Assembly: GCF_007558865.1 (NCBI RefSeq)
Contig: NZ_VLPK01000002.1
Span: forward strand, 682,001-746,000
DNA length: 64,000 nt
Direction of reading: 5' to 3'
Source of the DNA: Mucilaginibacter corticis
Lineage (GTDB): Bacteria; Bacteroidota; Bacteroidia; Sphingobacteriales; Sphingobacteriaceae
Numbering within the stretch: position 1 is the stretch's first letter; the number at the start of each line of letters is the position of its first letter. Shown piece after piece: positions 18,724-26,132 of the stretch. The position numbers were made by a program, and so were the translations under genes. The notes under the pieces are model-generated. The model had not been told where the DNA came from, did no database searches, and saw nothing but the letters and a program-made list of their open reading frames with translations.

Positions 18724-19695
18724 TTAGTTTGTGAGTTTTTCGGCGCGGAAAGAGTTAAAACGTGGTTTTACGATCTTTAAATTGCGTCTTGAAAGGTCAA
18801 TACTTGCATTTAATTCGAACCCGATCAGCAAAATAAGCGAGTTTAAATACAGCCATAACATCACCACGATAATCGCACCGATAGATCCGTATAACTTATT
18901 ATAGCCTGCAAAATGATTAATATAGTAGGTAAACCCTAATGAGGTTAAAATAGCCAGCCCTGTAGCCAATATGGAGCCGGGGCTTAAAAAAGGCCACTTC
19001 AATTTATGCGATGGCCCATAACGGTATAAAACAGAAATGGTAACAAAGAATATGATAACAATTATGATCCACCGCGATAGCAGCAACAGGTAGATCCAGA
19101 AATGGCTCTTGCTGGCAATATGGCTTTGCAGGTAATTAATTACACTCTCGCCGGCTATCATAATGGCTATAGCAATTATAAGTGCTAAACTTATAGTTAC
19201 GGTAAGCAGCATGGCAATGCCACGCCGTTTTAGCCAGCTGCGCTTTTCTAATATCAGGGACGAATCATTAAATGCCTGCATGAGCGTACCTACACCATTG
19301 GTAGCAAAGTATAAGGCGGTAACAAAGCCCAATGATAATAAGCCGGCGTTTTGGTGTTTCAGGATATCTTCGATGGTGTTTTCAAGCGCCAGGTAGGCGT
19401 AGGTTGGTAATAGTGTACGTAATAACTCCAACAGCTTTTCCTGGAAGTTGTGAATGGGCACGTAAGCTATCAGCGTAAATAAAAATAGCGTGCCCGGGAA
19501 AAGCGCCAGCATGAAATTATAAGCAAGCGATGATGCCTTATTTAGCAGTGAATCTTCCAGAAATTCGTTGATGAGCGAAATGGTTACCGCATAAACAGAA
19601 AGGTTGCCAAACCCTGGCAGGACAATGGATTTGGTCCATTTAATAAAGGCCCGGTATAGTTTTACACGGAGTAATAAACGATGCAGCCATCTCAT
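18724..19695 (-). CDS. YihY/BrkB-family inner-membrane protein
   Basis: 323 aa with about six transmembrane helices. Family hallmarks include the conserved start of the membrane domain NKASSLAYNFMLALFPGTLF near residue 55, a GVGTLMQAFND segment and a C-terminal LWLYLNSLILLIGFELNA. The family was once called ribonuclease BN, but that activity is not supported for it; the function is unknown, possibly envelope-related. It is the last gene of a minus-strand run with PASTA, rhodanese, MltG and thioesterase genes, 11 bp after the thioesterase. Confidence 0.9.
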   Translation of the reverse strand: MRWLHRLLLRVKLYRAFIKWTKSIVLPGFGNLSVYAVTISLINEFLEDSLLNKASSLAYNFMLALFPGTLFLFTLIAYVPIHNFQEKLLELLRTLLPTYAYLALENTIEDILKHQNAGLLSLGFVTALYFATNGVGTLMQAFNDSSLILEKRSWLKRRGIAMLLTVTISLALIIAIAIMIAGESVINYLQSHIASKSHFWIYLLLLSRWIIIVIIFFVTISVLYRYGPSHKLKWPFLSPGSILATGLAILTSLGFTYYINHFAGYNKLYGSIGAIIVVMLWLYLNSLILLIGFELNASIDLSRRNLKIVKPRFNSFRAEKLTN

Positions 19696-19706
19696 TCGAA
19701 GCTAAT

Positions 19707-20114
19707 TTACTCAAAAAATGGCTTTATTTTTTCTAAAAATTCTGAAGAGGGTAGGCAGGGGCGATTAGTGGTCATATTAACAAACACCAAAAGGGTTTCG
19801 CCCTGGTGGATCAATTCTTCCTTTTCATTAAACAACTCGTACCTGAAATGAATTTTAACCCCCGGCATTTTATCCATGATCACCTTTACGGTGATCTCCT
19901 CGTCATATAAAGCAGGTTTTAAATACTTGCTTTTCATTTCAAGCACGGGCATCATAATTCCTGATGCTTCCATGCCGCTGTAGGTTAAACCCAGGCTGCG
20001 CAGCATTTCAACGCGGCCAACCTCGTAGAACTCGGCATAATTACCATAGTACATGTAGCCCATCTGGTCGGTTTCGCCGTAGCGTACCCTTATTTTGGTT
20101 GAATGCTCAAACAT
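19707..20114 (-). CDS. Acyl-CoA thioesterase (YbgC/FadM type, hotdog fold)
   Basis: 135 aa, the usual length for 4HBT thioesterases. The motif YGETDQMGYMYYGNYAEFYEVGR near residues 13-35 contains the catalytic Asp in the D-x-x-G-x-x-x-x-x-x-Y-x pattern of the YbgC group; the common His after Gly is replaced by Tyr here (MGYMYYGNY). It hydrolyses acyl-CoA or acyl-ACP thioesters in the cytoplasm. The start codon overlaps the mltG stop codon (TAATG), indicating translational coupling. Confidence 0.88.
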   Translation of the reverse strand: MFEHSTKIRVRYGETDQMGYMYYGNYAEFYEVGRVEMLRSLGLTYSGMEASGIMMPVLEMKSKYLKPALYDEEITVKVIMDKMPGVKIHFRYELFNEKEELIHQGETLLVFVNMTTNRPCLPSSEFLEKIKPFFE

Positions 20115-21169
20115 TATTTTTTAATGTTATGCTCATCAAGCGCCTTATGAAATTTCGCCGCATTAATTTTATGCTCTGCTTCGGTTGCAGCAAAATTGTG
20201 GCGGTTTGAAAAATCCTCTTTAGCTACCATGTACAGGTAATCGTTCTTTTGGTAATTAAGTACGGCTTTAACCGCGTTTACAGATGGCAGCATTACCGGG
20301 CCCGGTGGCAAACCGGTATGCATATAAGTGTTATAAGGCGAGTTAACCAAAAGATACTTATTCAATACCCTGTGTATGGTAAAATCATTCATGGCGAAGA
20401 TAACGCTGGGATCTGATTCTAATTTCATGCCCTTGCGCAGCCTGTTTAAGTAAAGACCTGCAATGGTTGGCATTTCATCATCATATAATGCTTCAGCATC
20501 AACTATTGAGGCTAAAATAGAGACCTGTGGCACAGTAAGATTAATCGCGGCAGCTTGTTGTTTACGCTCTGGTGTCCAAAAGTTTTCATAATGCGCATAC
20601 ATGCGTTTAAAAAATTTATCCGGCGCAATGTTCCAGTAAAGCTTGTAACTGTCGGGCATAACCATCACAAAAGCATTATCAGTATCCAAACCGAATTGCT
20701 TAACAAATTCTGCCGAATCCAAATAACGCAACAGCGTCAATGAATCAGCCTCGAGTTTTTTACTGACAAAGCCAACAAATTGTTGTTTGGTCCTGAATAC
20801 GTGGAAAGACAGGTCGACCTGTTCCTGTTCGCCCAACTGCAGCATCCTGATAAATTTGCGGTTGCTCATTCCTTCGTGCAGGCGGTATTTACCGGGTTTA
20901 ACATGGTTAGTATACTTCATGTTACGGGCTGCCCAGGCAAAGGTGATGGTATCTTTAACTATCCCTTTATCACGAATAGTTTTGTATACGTCATTAAAAT
21001 CTTCCCCGGTATGTATGTACAGGTATTCTTCTTTGCCGGTAACGTTGGCATCAAAATATCTTAGGTAATAAAATATTAAAGTTCCCCCCAAGCCAATAAC
21101 GGCCAAAACTACAAGGGCGATAATAAACTTCTTTAATGAGCCGCCCTGCGATGTTTTTTGTTTAGTCAT
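20114..21169 (-). CDS. mltG: Endolytic murein transglycosylase MltG
   Basis: 351 aa. The N-terminal cytoplasmic tail is followed by one transmembrane segment (FIIALVVLAVIGLGGTLIFYYL, about 15-36). A LysM-like region and the YceG/MltG catalytic domain come next, with ILASIVDAEALYDDEM near 225-240, LYLNRLRKGMKLESDPSVIFA near 245-265 and NTYMHTGLPPGPV near 292. MltG cleaves nascent glycan strands at the inner membrane. The usual Glu-rich active-site string reads V-D-A-E here instead of V-E-K-E. It lies between a rhodanese gene (15-bp gap) and a thioesterase gene (1-bp overlap). Confidence 0.9.
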   Translation of the reverse strand: MTKQKTSQGGSLKKFIIALVVLAVIGLGGTLIFYYLRYFDANVTGKEEYLYIHTGEDFNDVYKTIRDKGIVKDTITFAWAARNMKYTNHVKPGKYRLHEGMSNRKFIRMLQLGEQEQVDLSFHVFRTKQQFVGFVSKKLEADSLTLLRYLDSAEFVKQFGLDTDNAFVMVMPDSYKLYWNIAPDKFFKRMYAHYENFWTPERKQQAAAINLTVPQVSILASIVDAEALYDDEMPTIAGLYLNRLRKGMKLESDPSVIFAMNDFTIHRVLNKYLLVNSPYNTYMHTGLPPGPVMLPSVNAVKAVLNYQKNDYLYMVAKEDFSNRHNFAATEAEHKINAAKFHKALDEHNIKK

Positions 21170-21184
21170 AGTATTAAAATAAGC

Positions 21185-21487
21185 TTATGCCTGCAATCTT
21201 TGCAGCGCTAATAATCCGCCTGTTAAATTCTTTACGTTTTGATACCCGTTTTGTATTAGGATTGATTGAGCCGTATCGCTTCGTAAGCCGGCTTTGCATA
21301 TAACAATAATTTCGTCGGTTTTGTTATAGCCTATTGAGCCGAGATTATTTGTTAATTTAGATAGCGGTATGTTTTTTCCGCCGATGTTATAGGTATGATA
21401 TTCTATCTCCTCGCGCACATCCAGTAAATTTAAGCTTTCATTGGCCGATAGCCTGTTTTTTAAATTTTGTGCATCTATCTGCTGCAT
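21185..21487 (-). CDS. Single-domain rhodanese-like protein
   Basis: 100 aa, one rhodanese domain. Opening motif LLDVREEIEYHTYNIGGKNIP and the active-site loop VICKAGLRSDTA, with Cys68 as the presumed persulfide carrier. Single-domain rhodaneses move sulfane sulfur or act in redox control; the partner here is unknown. The ATG overlaps the PASTA gene stop (TAATG), and mltG follows after 15 bp. Confidence 0.88.
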   Translation of the reverse strand: MQQIDAQNLKNRLSANESLNLLDVREEIEYHTYNIGGKNIPLSKLTNNLGSIGYNKTDEIIVICKAGLRSDTAQSILIQNGYQNVKNLTGGLLALQRLQA

Positions 21488-22257
21488 TACTTTTTGCCCT
21501 GGGTAACCACTAAGTTAATTTTTGTACCGATGCTCACCTTCGTTACCGAATCTGTTTTCATTGGTGACTGGCTAACCACTACCACATTGCTTGAATCAGT
21601 AATAGCCCCTTCATAGGTGATGGTACCTAAGCTAAGGTTAGAGGTTTTTAACACAAAACGTACGGCATCCAGATCCTGGTTGGTCAGGTCAGGTACTTCA
21701 ACTTCGCTCGCGCCAACACCATCGCCTAATACAAGGTCAATTTTTGAGCCTTTAGGTATTTTAGTGCCGGCCTTAATAGTTTGTCCTGCCAATTTGGTTT
21801 CTAATACCACATTCAACGCTATATCTGCACGATAAGTAGTATCACCCACTTTCAAACCATTGTTTTGCAAAGTAGCGACCGCTTGTATATATGGCATTTG
21901 ATCGATATCCGGCAAATCTACCGGCGGAGCCTTAAGGGTAACCATGGTCAAATAGATCACACGGTTTTCTTTAACGCTGGTTTCGGGGTCCGGATCTTGT
22001 TCTATCACCGTTCCTGGCGGCGCATCACCCACATAAACCGAATCTATCTGGTAATTAAATCCCTGATCTTTTAATATATTGATGGCTTTTTCAATAGGTA
22101 TGCCTTTAAGCATGGGTACCGGTATGCCCGAGCCATGGTTAGTATAAAAACTTAAACTAAAAAAAGCTATCAGCACCACCGCAATAACAGAACCTATAGC
22201 CAGCAGTATATTGTTTCTGAAAGATGTGGTTTTTAAATAAGCCCCGAATTTACTCAT
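21487..22257 (-). CDS. Membrane-anchored protein with three PASTA domains
   Basis: 256 aa. A short cytoplasmic tail and one transmembrane helix (ILLAIGSVIAVVLIAFFSLSFY, about 18-39) precede three PASTA repeats at about 45-112, 115-182 and 185-253, recognised by the repeated openings PMLKGIPIEKAINILKDQG, PDIDQMPYIQAVATLQNNG and PDLTNQDLDAVRFVLKTSN. PASTA domains bind cell-wall fragments or beta-lactams in Ser/Thr kinases and penicillin-binding proteins; here there is no kinase or transpeptidase domain. First gene of the minus-strand run with rhodanese and mltG, so a cell-wall role is likely. Confidence 0.9.
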   Translation of the reverse strand: MSKFGAYLKTTSFRNNILLAIGSVIAVVLIAFFSLSFYTNHGSGIPVPMLKGIPIEKAINILKDQGFNYQIDSVYVGDAPPGTVIEQDPDPETSVKENRVIYLTMVTLKAPPVDLPDIDQMPYIQAVATLQNNGLKVGDTTYRADIALNVVLETKLAGQTIKAGTKIPKGSKIDLVLGDGVGASEVEVPDLTNQDLDAVRFVLKTSNLSLGTITYEGAITDSSNVVVVSQSPMKTDSVTKVSIGTKINLVVTQGKK

Positions 22258-22290
22258 CTGCAGTAGGTAATATTATACTTAATTAAGCAT

Positions 22291-22298
22291 CAAACATA
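22291..22298 (-). promoter_or_regulatory. -7 box TATGTTTG upstream of the PASTA operon
   Basis: On the minus strand TATGTTTG fits TAnnTTTG and lies 33 nt upstream of the PASTA start codon. No convincing -33 element is visible. Confidence 0.45.
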
Positions 22299-22341
22299 AG
22301 GATAATTTCGGATTTTACAGTTTGAAAAACTAATGTATTAA

Positions 22342-22374
22342 TTAGACACAGGCCTTTAAAAATATTTATATTTG
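22342..22374 (+). promoter_or_regulatory. Promoter of ddl, leaderless arrangement
   Basis: TTAG at 22342-22345, 21-nt spacer, TATATTTG at 22367-22374, then 5 nt before the ATG at 22380. The transcription start would fall at the initiation codon. Confidence 0.55.
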
Positions 22375-22379
22375 GCCGT

Positions 22380-23363
22380 ATGACAACTAAGAATATAGCG
22401 CTTTTGGCCGGCGGGTTTACCGGCGAATATGAAGTATCATTAAACAGCGCAAAAAATATTGCTAACAATTTAGATAAGGCCAAATATAACGTTTACACCA
22501 TTTTAGTAAACCGCGACCGTTGGTTTTATGAAGATGAAAGCGATAGGGTGGATGTTGATAAAAACGACTTCAGCATAACTATCAAAGGTGAAAAAATAAA
22601 GTTTGATTTCGCGTTCATAACCATACACGGTACACCCGGCGAGGATGGTAAAATGCAGGGGTATCTTGATATGTTGGGTGTCCCGTATAATACCTGTGAT
22701 GTTACCACATCAGCCATCAGCATGAATAAGGCTTATACCAAAACTATTGTTCATGGTATACATGGTTTAAATACGGCTAAATCTATCCGCCTGTTTAAAA
22801 ATGACGGCCATGATATTGGTAGTATAGCATCGTCTTTAAAATTTCCGTTGTTTATTAAGCCTAATAATGGCGGCAGCAGTGTAGGTATGAGCAAAGTGTA
22901 TAGCGCTGCCGAACTGCCCGATGCTTTACACAAAGCGTTTAATGAAGATAATGAGATCCTGGTTGAAGAATTTATAAAGGGCCGCGAGTTTAGCAGGGGC
23001 ATAGCTCGTTTACACGGTAAAGTAACGGTATTACCCGCTACAGAGATCATCAGCTCAAAAGATTTTTTTGACTACGAAGCTAAATATACCGCCGGGGTTA
23101 CTAAAGAAGTTACGCCTGCTGATCTGACTCATGCAAAGGATGCCGAGAGTGCCGAGATCATTACCGAGGTTTACCTGCGCCTTAACTGCCGTGGTATGGC
23201 ACGGGTAGATTTTATCCTGCAGGAAAACACCAACGATTTTTACTTCATTGAAATAAACACCACACCCGGCCAGTCGTCAAACAGCCTGATACCACAGCAG
23301 GTAAGGGCGGCAGGTATGAGCGTGGCAGATTTTTATGGCGAGCTGATAGAGGGCGCTATTTAG
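22380..23363 (+). CDS. ddl: D-alanine--D-alanine ligase
   Basis: 327 aa, normal length. It opens with IALLAGGFTGEYEVSLNSA (residues 5-23), the Ddl N-terminal signature. ATP-grasp elements follow: FIKPNNGGSSVGMSKV near 157-172, ILVEEFIKGREFS near 195 and the metal/ATP site EINTTPGQSSNSLIPQQ near 295-311. It joins two D-alanines for peptidoglycan precursor synthesis in the cytoplasm. It is divergent from the PASTA/mltG operon, which also concerns the cell wall. Confidence 0.95.
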   Translation: MTTKNIALLAGGFTGEYEVSLNSAKNIANNLDKAKYNVYTILVNRDRWFYEDESDRVDVDKNDFSITIKGEKIKFDFAFITIHGTPGEDGKMQGYLDMLGVPYNTCDVTTSAISMNKAYTKTIVHGIHGLNTAKSIRLFKNDGHDIGSIASSLKFPLFIKPNNGGSSVGMSKVYSAAELPDALHKAFNEDNEILVEEFIKGREFSRGIARLHGKVTVLPATEIISSKDFFDYEAKYTAGVTKEVTPADLTHAKDAESAEIITEVYLRLNCRGMARVDFILQENTNDFYFIEINTTPGQSSNSLIPQQVRAAGMSVADFYGELIEGAI

Positions 23364-23436
23364 ATCATTAACATTTGTGGTAAATCACCCCCTGTAAAAG
23401 TCATTTTTACCCGCTACTGTTTTGTTAGGCCGGCTG

Positions 23437-23444
23437 TACCTTTG
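23437..23444 (+). promoter_or_regulatory. -7 box TACCTTTG
   Basis: Exact TAnnTTTG match 39 nt before the ATG at 23484. The nearest TTTG (23421) is too close (12-nt spacer) to be a standard -33 element. Confidence 0.4.
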
Positions 23445-23483
23445 GTTTATAAATATTTAAACGATCACTCAAAAAATAAAAAA

Positions 23484-23909
23484 ATGGAAACTACAGCAAA
23501 AACAACAATTACAGTAGAAGCTACAATTAACGCGCCGGTTGAAAAAGTTTGGAAACTATGGAACGGCCCGGAGCATATCACCAAATGGTGCCAGGCATCT
23601 GATGACTGGCATGCGCCACACGCTGAAAATGACCTGAAAACCGGCGGTAGTTTTAAAACTACTATGGCCGCTAAAGACGGCAGCTTTAGCTTTGATTTTG
23701 GAGGCGTTTATACTGATGTTAAAGAAAATACCCTGATAGCCTATAAAATGGAAGACGGCAGGACAGTATCGGTTAGTTTTATACCCAAGGGTGATACTAC
23801 TGAAGTTATTGAAACTTTTGACCCTGAAAGCATCAATCCTTTAGAAATGCAGCGAGGCGGCTGGCAGGCTATTTTAAATAACTTTAAAAAGTACGCTGAA
23901 AATAATTAA
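23484..23909 (+). CDS. SRPBCC/AHSA1-family protein
   Basis: 141 aa from ATG 23484. A longer frame from 23442 would start inside the -7 box and is rejected. The sequence starts with the classic ATINAPVEKVWKLWNGPEHITKWCQASDDWHAP and ends with GGWQAILNNFKKY, the pattern of AHSA1/START-like small proteins. Such proteins bind hydrophobic ligands or aid stress responses; the ligand is unknown. It stands as a single gene with a terminator directly after it. Confidence 0.88.
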   Translation: METTAKTTITVEATINAPVEKVWKLWNGPEHITKWCQASDDWHAPHAENDLKTGGSFKTTMAAKDGSFSFDFGGVYTDVKENTLIAYKMEDGRTVSVSFIPKGDTTEVIETFDPESINPLEMQRGGWQAILNNFKKYAENN

Positions 23910-23930
23910 GCTATATAGATAAATCATTTT

Positions 23931-23966
23931 AACGCCGGTTGCTTATAAGTACCCCGGCGTTTTTTA
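23931..23966. terminator. Terminator between SRPBCC and thioesterase genes
   Basis: AACGCCGG (23931-23938) pairs with CCGGCGTT (23954-23961), followed by a T-run into 23965. It overlaps the last codon of the opposing thioesterase gene. Confidence 0.8.
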
Positions 23967-24395
23967 TATGGTGAATGAGGTATAATGTTCAATAACATCA
24001 GCAGGAATGTTAATAGCTTTGCCGCCGTTAATATCCACCATTACAAAGTCAAACCAGCCATCGCAACAAACCTTATTGGTAGCTTTATTTTTAATGCTGA
24101 ATTTTACGCGGCAGTTCTTTTCATTAATGCTTTCAATTCCGGTAGATACGATAAAATAATCGCCAAGCAATAGCGGCCTTTTATAGTCAACAAATACGCT
24201 GCGCACCAGCCAGCCGAAGCCCTGGTTTAAAAAGTGTTCCATAGGCATACCATAGCAACGCTCCATTTGGTCATACCTGGCGGCTAATACATAGTCAAAA
24301 TATTTACTGTTATGTACGTGGCGGTACATATCAATATCGTCCGGGCGTACACGGTATTCGGTTTCAAAAGTGCTGTAAATAGGTGTTGTTGTCAT
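23964..24395 (-). CDS. Acyl-CoA thioesterase (4HBT hotdog family)
   Basis: 143 aa. The N-terminal motif RPDDIDMYRHVHNSKYFDYVLAARYDQM contains the D-x-x-x-H-V-x-N pattern of 4HBT thioesterases with the likely catalytic Asp near residue 20. Typical single hotdog domain. It probably releases fatty acids from CoA or ACP. It is divergent from the VOC gene across a 36-bp gap and convergent with the SRPBCC gene. Confidence 0.87.
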   Translation of the reverse strand: MTTTPIYSTFETEYRVRPDDIDMYRHVHNSKYFDYVLAARYDQMERCYGMPMEHFLNQGFGWLVRSVFVDYKRPLLLGDYFIVSTGIESINEKNCRVKFSIKNKATNKVCCDGWFDFVMVDINGGKAINIPADVIEHYTSFTI

Positions 24396-24431
24396 TATTA
24401 CAAATATGGATATTTGAACATTATATACGCT

Positions 24432-24797
24432 ATGAAATTAAATCACATTAATCTGCCGGTAAAAGATGTAACGGCAGCACGCGAGTTTTTCGAAACCTAC
24501 TTCAATTTCAGATCAGAAGATATTAAGCTAAATGATACACTCTCCGTTTTAAAAGGAGAGGACGGCTTTACACTGGTGCTAATGTCTGAAAAACTTAATC
24601 AAAACGGCAATCATGCTTACCCGGACGCGTTTCACATAGGCTTTTTTCAATCAACAGAAGCAGAGGTGACGGCGATATTTGAACGGCTGAAAGTTGGCGG
24701 GATATATTTGGAAAAAGAGCCACAACTGATCCGTAAAACGTTTGGCTTTTATTTTAGATTTCAGGATATTTTGATTGAGATAGCTACCGGTGGTTGA
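24432..24797 (+). CDS. VOC (glyoxalase/bleomycin-resistance) family protein
   Basis: 121 aa from ATG 24432, which gives the family start MKLNHINLPVKDVTAAREFFE; the longer frame from 24312 would run through the opposing thioesterase gene. The strand pattern with Phe-rich C-terminus GFYFRFQDILIEIAT matches VOC folds. Metal ligands cannot be fixed with certainty (His5 and a late Glu are candidates). The function within the superfamily is unknown. The downstream reading frame starting at 24848 is 50 bp away. Confidence 0.82.
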   Translation: MKLNHINLPVKDVTAAREFFETYFNFRSEDIKLNDTLSVLKGEDGFTLVLMSEKLNQNGNHAYPDAFHIGFFQSTEAEVTAIFERLKVGGIYLEKEPQLIRKTFGFYFRFQDILIEIATGG

Positions 24798-24847
24798 TGG
24801 TTTACAGAATCATCATATATTTGATTAAACCTAAAAGGCGCTGTCAC

Positions 24848-25582
24848 ATGTCAAAAAAAATACTCATTACTTTATTCTTCATTATTAACGCGGCGGGTGT
24901 TTACGCGCAGCAGTACACCGTTAAAGATCTTATTGGTCATTGGCGCGAAGCGAGAAATAAGCAAGCTAATATCTATTTTTTAACGGACTCGACAGGAGTG
25001 TGGGTAGGAAACGATGGTTTTTTGTACAATAAAATGAATTACACGGTCAAGGCCAACAAGGATATTATTGAATTAAGTTACACCATACAAATAGATGCTA
25101 AAAAGCCAAAATACGCGCATCCGTACATTAAATTTTTAAATGATAGTACATTTTTAATAAGGTTTGGCTGGTCGATACCCAACAACGCTGATACCACAAA
25201 TAAAAAAGTAGCTGTTTTTGTGAAGGATAAAAAAGAGATGCCCGGCGCAGCAATAAGATTACCAACCTATAAAGACCTGCTTGGTCAATGGGTGCTCACT
25301 TTTAAAAATGAGCCGAGGGAATCGAAATTAAATTTTATTGATTCAAACCGCGTTATAAAAAAGACAGCAACCAATGCTGTTTTAATGAACTATATTGTTG
25401 ATTTTACTAAACAACCCATCACAATGGATCTTTATGTAGGCGGGAAATTGGTTAACCAGACATTCTGGCTTTTTGAAGGCCCGAATAATGCCTTAATTGA
25501 GTTTTTTGACCCTGGTAAGCGAAAAGATCACTTTACTACTTTTGGAAAGAATTATTTGTATAAAAGAGAAAAGCCGCTTTAA
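24848..25582 (+). CDS. Exported protein with two repeated domains, unknown function
   Basis: 244 aa from ATG 24848, chosen because it places a clean signal peptide (KKILITLFFIINAAGVYAQ) at the start; the longer frame from 24794 does not. Not recognised by family. Two similar halves are visible: YTVKDLIGHWREARNKQANI...LTDSTGVWV near residue 22 and PTYKDLLGQWVLTFKNEPRES...IDSNRVIKK near 145. This suggests a duplicated lipocalin-like beta domain of about 110 residues. Lacks an obvious lipobox. Periplasmic location inferred. Confidence 0.75.
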   Translation: MSKKILITLFFIINAAGVYAQQYTVKDLIGHWREARNKQANIYFLTDSTGVWVGNDGFLYNKMNYTVKANKDIIELSYTIQIDAKKPKYAHPYIKFLNDSTFLIRFGWSIPNNADTTNKKVAVFVKDKKEMPGAAIRLPTYKDLLGQWVLTFKNEPRESKLNFIDSNRVIKKTATNAVLMNYIVDFTKQPITMDLYVGGKLVNQTFWLFEGPNNALIEFFDPGKRKDHFTTFGKNYLYKREKPL

Positions 25583-25672
25583 TTATTTGTTTATTGATAA
25601 AGTGTTAGTGAAGAGGTGGCTATGTTAATTATATCTTTTGAATTTTAACTTTTTAATTCTGAATTTAAAATC

Positions 25673-25680
25673 TATCTTTG
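25673..25680 (+). promoter_or_regulatory. -7 box TATCTTTG of rpsO
   Basis: Exact match to TAnnTTTG, 46 nt before the rpsO ATG, giving a leader of about 40 nt. The -33 side is AT-rich without a clear TTG at standard distance. Confidence 0.6.
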
Positions 25681-25726
25681 CACCCACAATTAACAAAATT
25701 ATTTACGCTTTAATATTATTCAGGTA

Positions 25727-26005
25727 ATGTATTTAAGTACAGAGGCGAAACAAGAGATTTTCGCAAAACATGGTAAAGGAGCCACCGACACAGGTTCAAC
25801 CGAAGGTCAGGTAGCATTGTTCACTTACCGCATCGCGCATTTGACAGGCCATTTGAAAAAGAACAAACATGATTTTTCAACTCAGCTTTCACTGCAAAAA
25901 TTAGTAGGTAAACGCCGCGGATTGTTGGCTTACCTATACAAAAAGGATATTGAAAGATACCGTGCTATCATCAAAGCATTACAGCTTAGGGATATCATTA
26001 AGTAA
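25727..26005 (+). CDS. rpsO: 30S ribosomal protein S15
   Basis: 92 aa; S15 is usually 88-90 aa. Conserved segments TDTGSTEGQVALFTYRIAHLTGHLKKNKHDFSTQLSL and LVGKRRGLLAYL are complete. S15 binds 16S rRNA in the platform of the small subunit. It lies directly upstream of pnp, the classical rpsO-pnp pairing, but a terminator hairpin separates the two here. Confidence 0.97.
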   Translation: MYLSTEAKQEIFAKHGKGATDTGSTEGQVALFTYRIAHLTGHLKKNKHDFSTQLSLQKLVGKRRGLLAYLYKKDIERYRAIIKALQLRDIIK

Positions 26006-26022
26006 ATAAACTTATCTTTTAC

Positions 26023-26055
26023 AAAAAGCCGTCTCTTTTAGGAGATGGCTTTTTT
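26023..26055 (+). terminator. rpsO terminator
   Basis: AAAAAGCCGTCTC pairs with GAGATGGCTTTTT (one G-U) around the loop TTTTAG, ending in a T-run. It lies between rpsO and pnp, so read-through would be needed for joint transcription. Confidence 0.85.
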
Positions 26056-26132
26056 ACTTTTACGCAATTATTTACACACAATAAAAACCGGTGCGTTCTA
26101 AAAGATGAAAAACGCATCACAAAACAAACAAA

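Noticed and set aside
23395..23411. GTAAAA/TTTTAC stem after ddl as terminator
   Set aside because: Short A/T-only stem without a T-run after it.
25582..25726. Riboswitch or S15 regulatory RNA before rpsO
   Set aside because: The leader is only about 40 nt and AT-rich; no structured element could be recognised.
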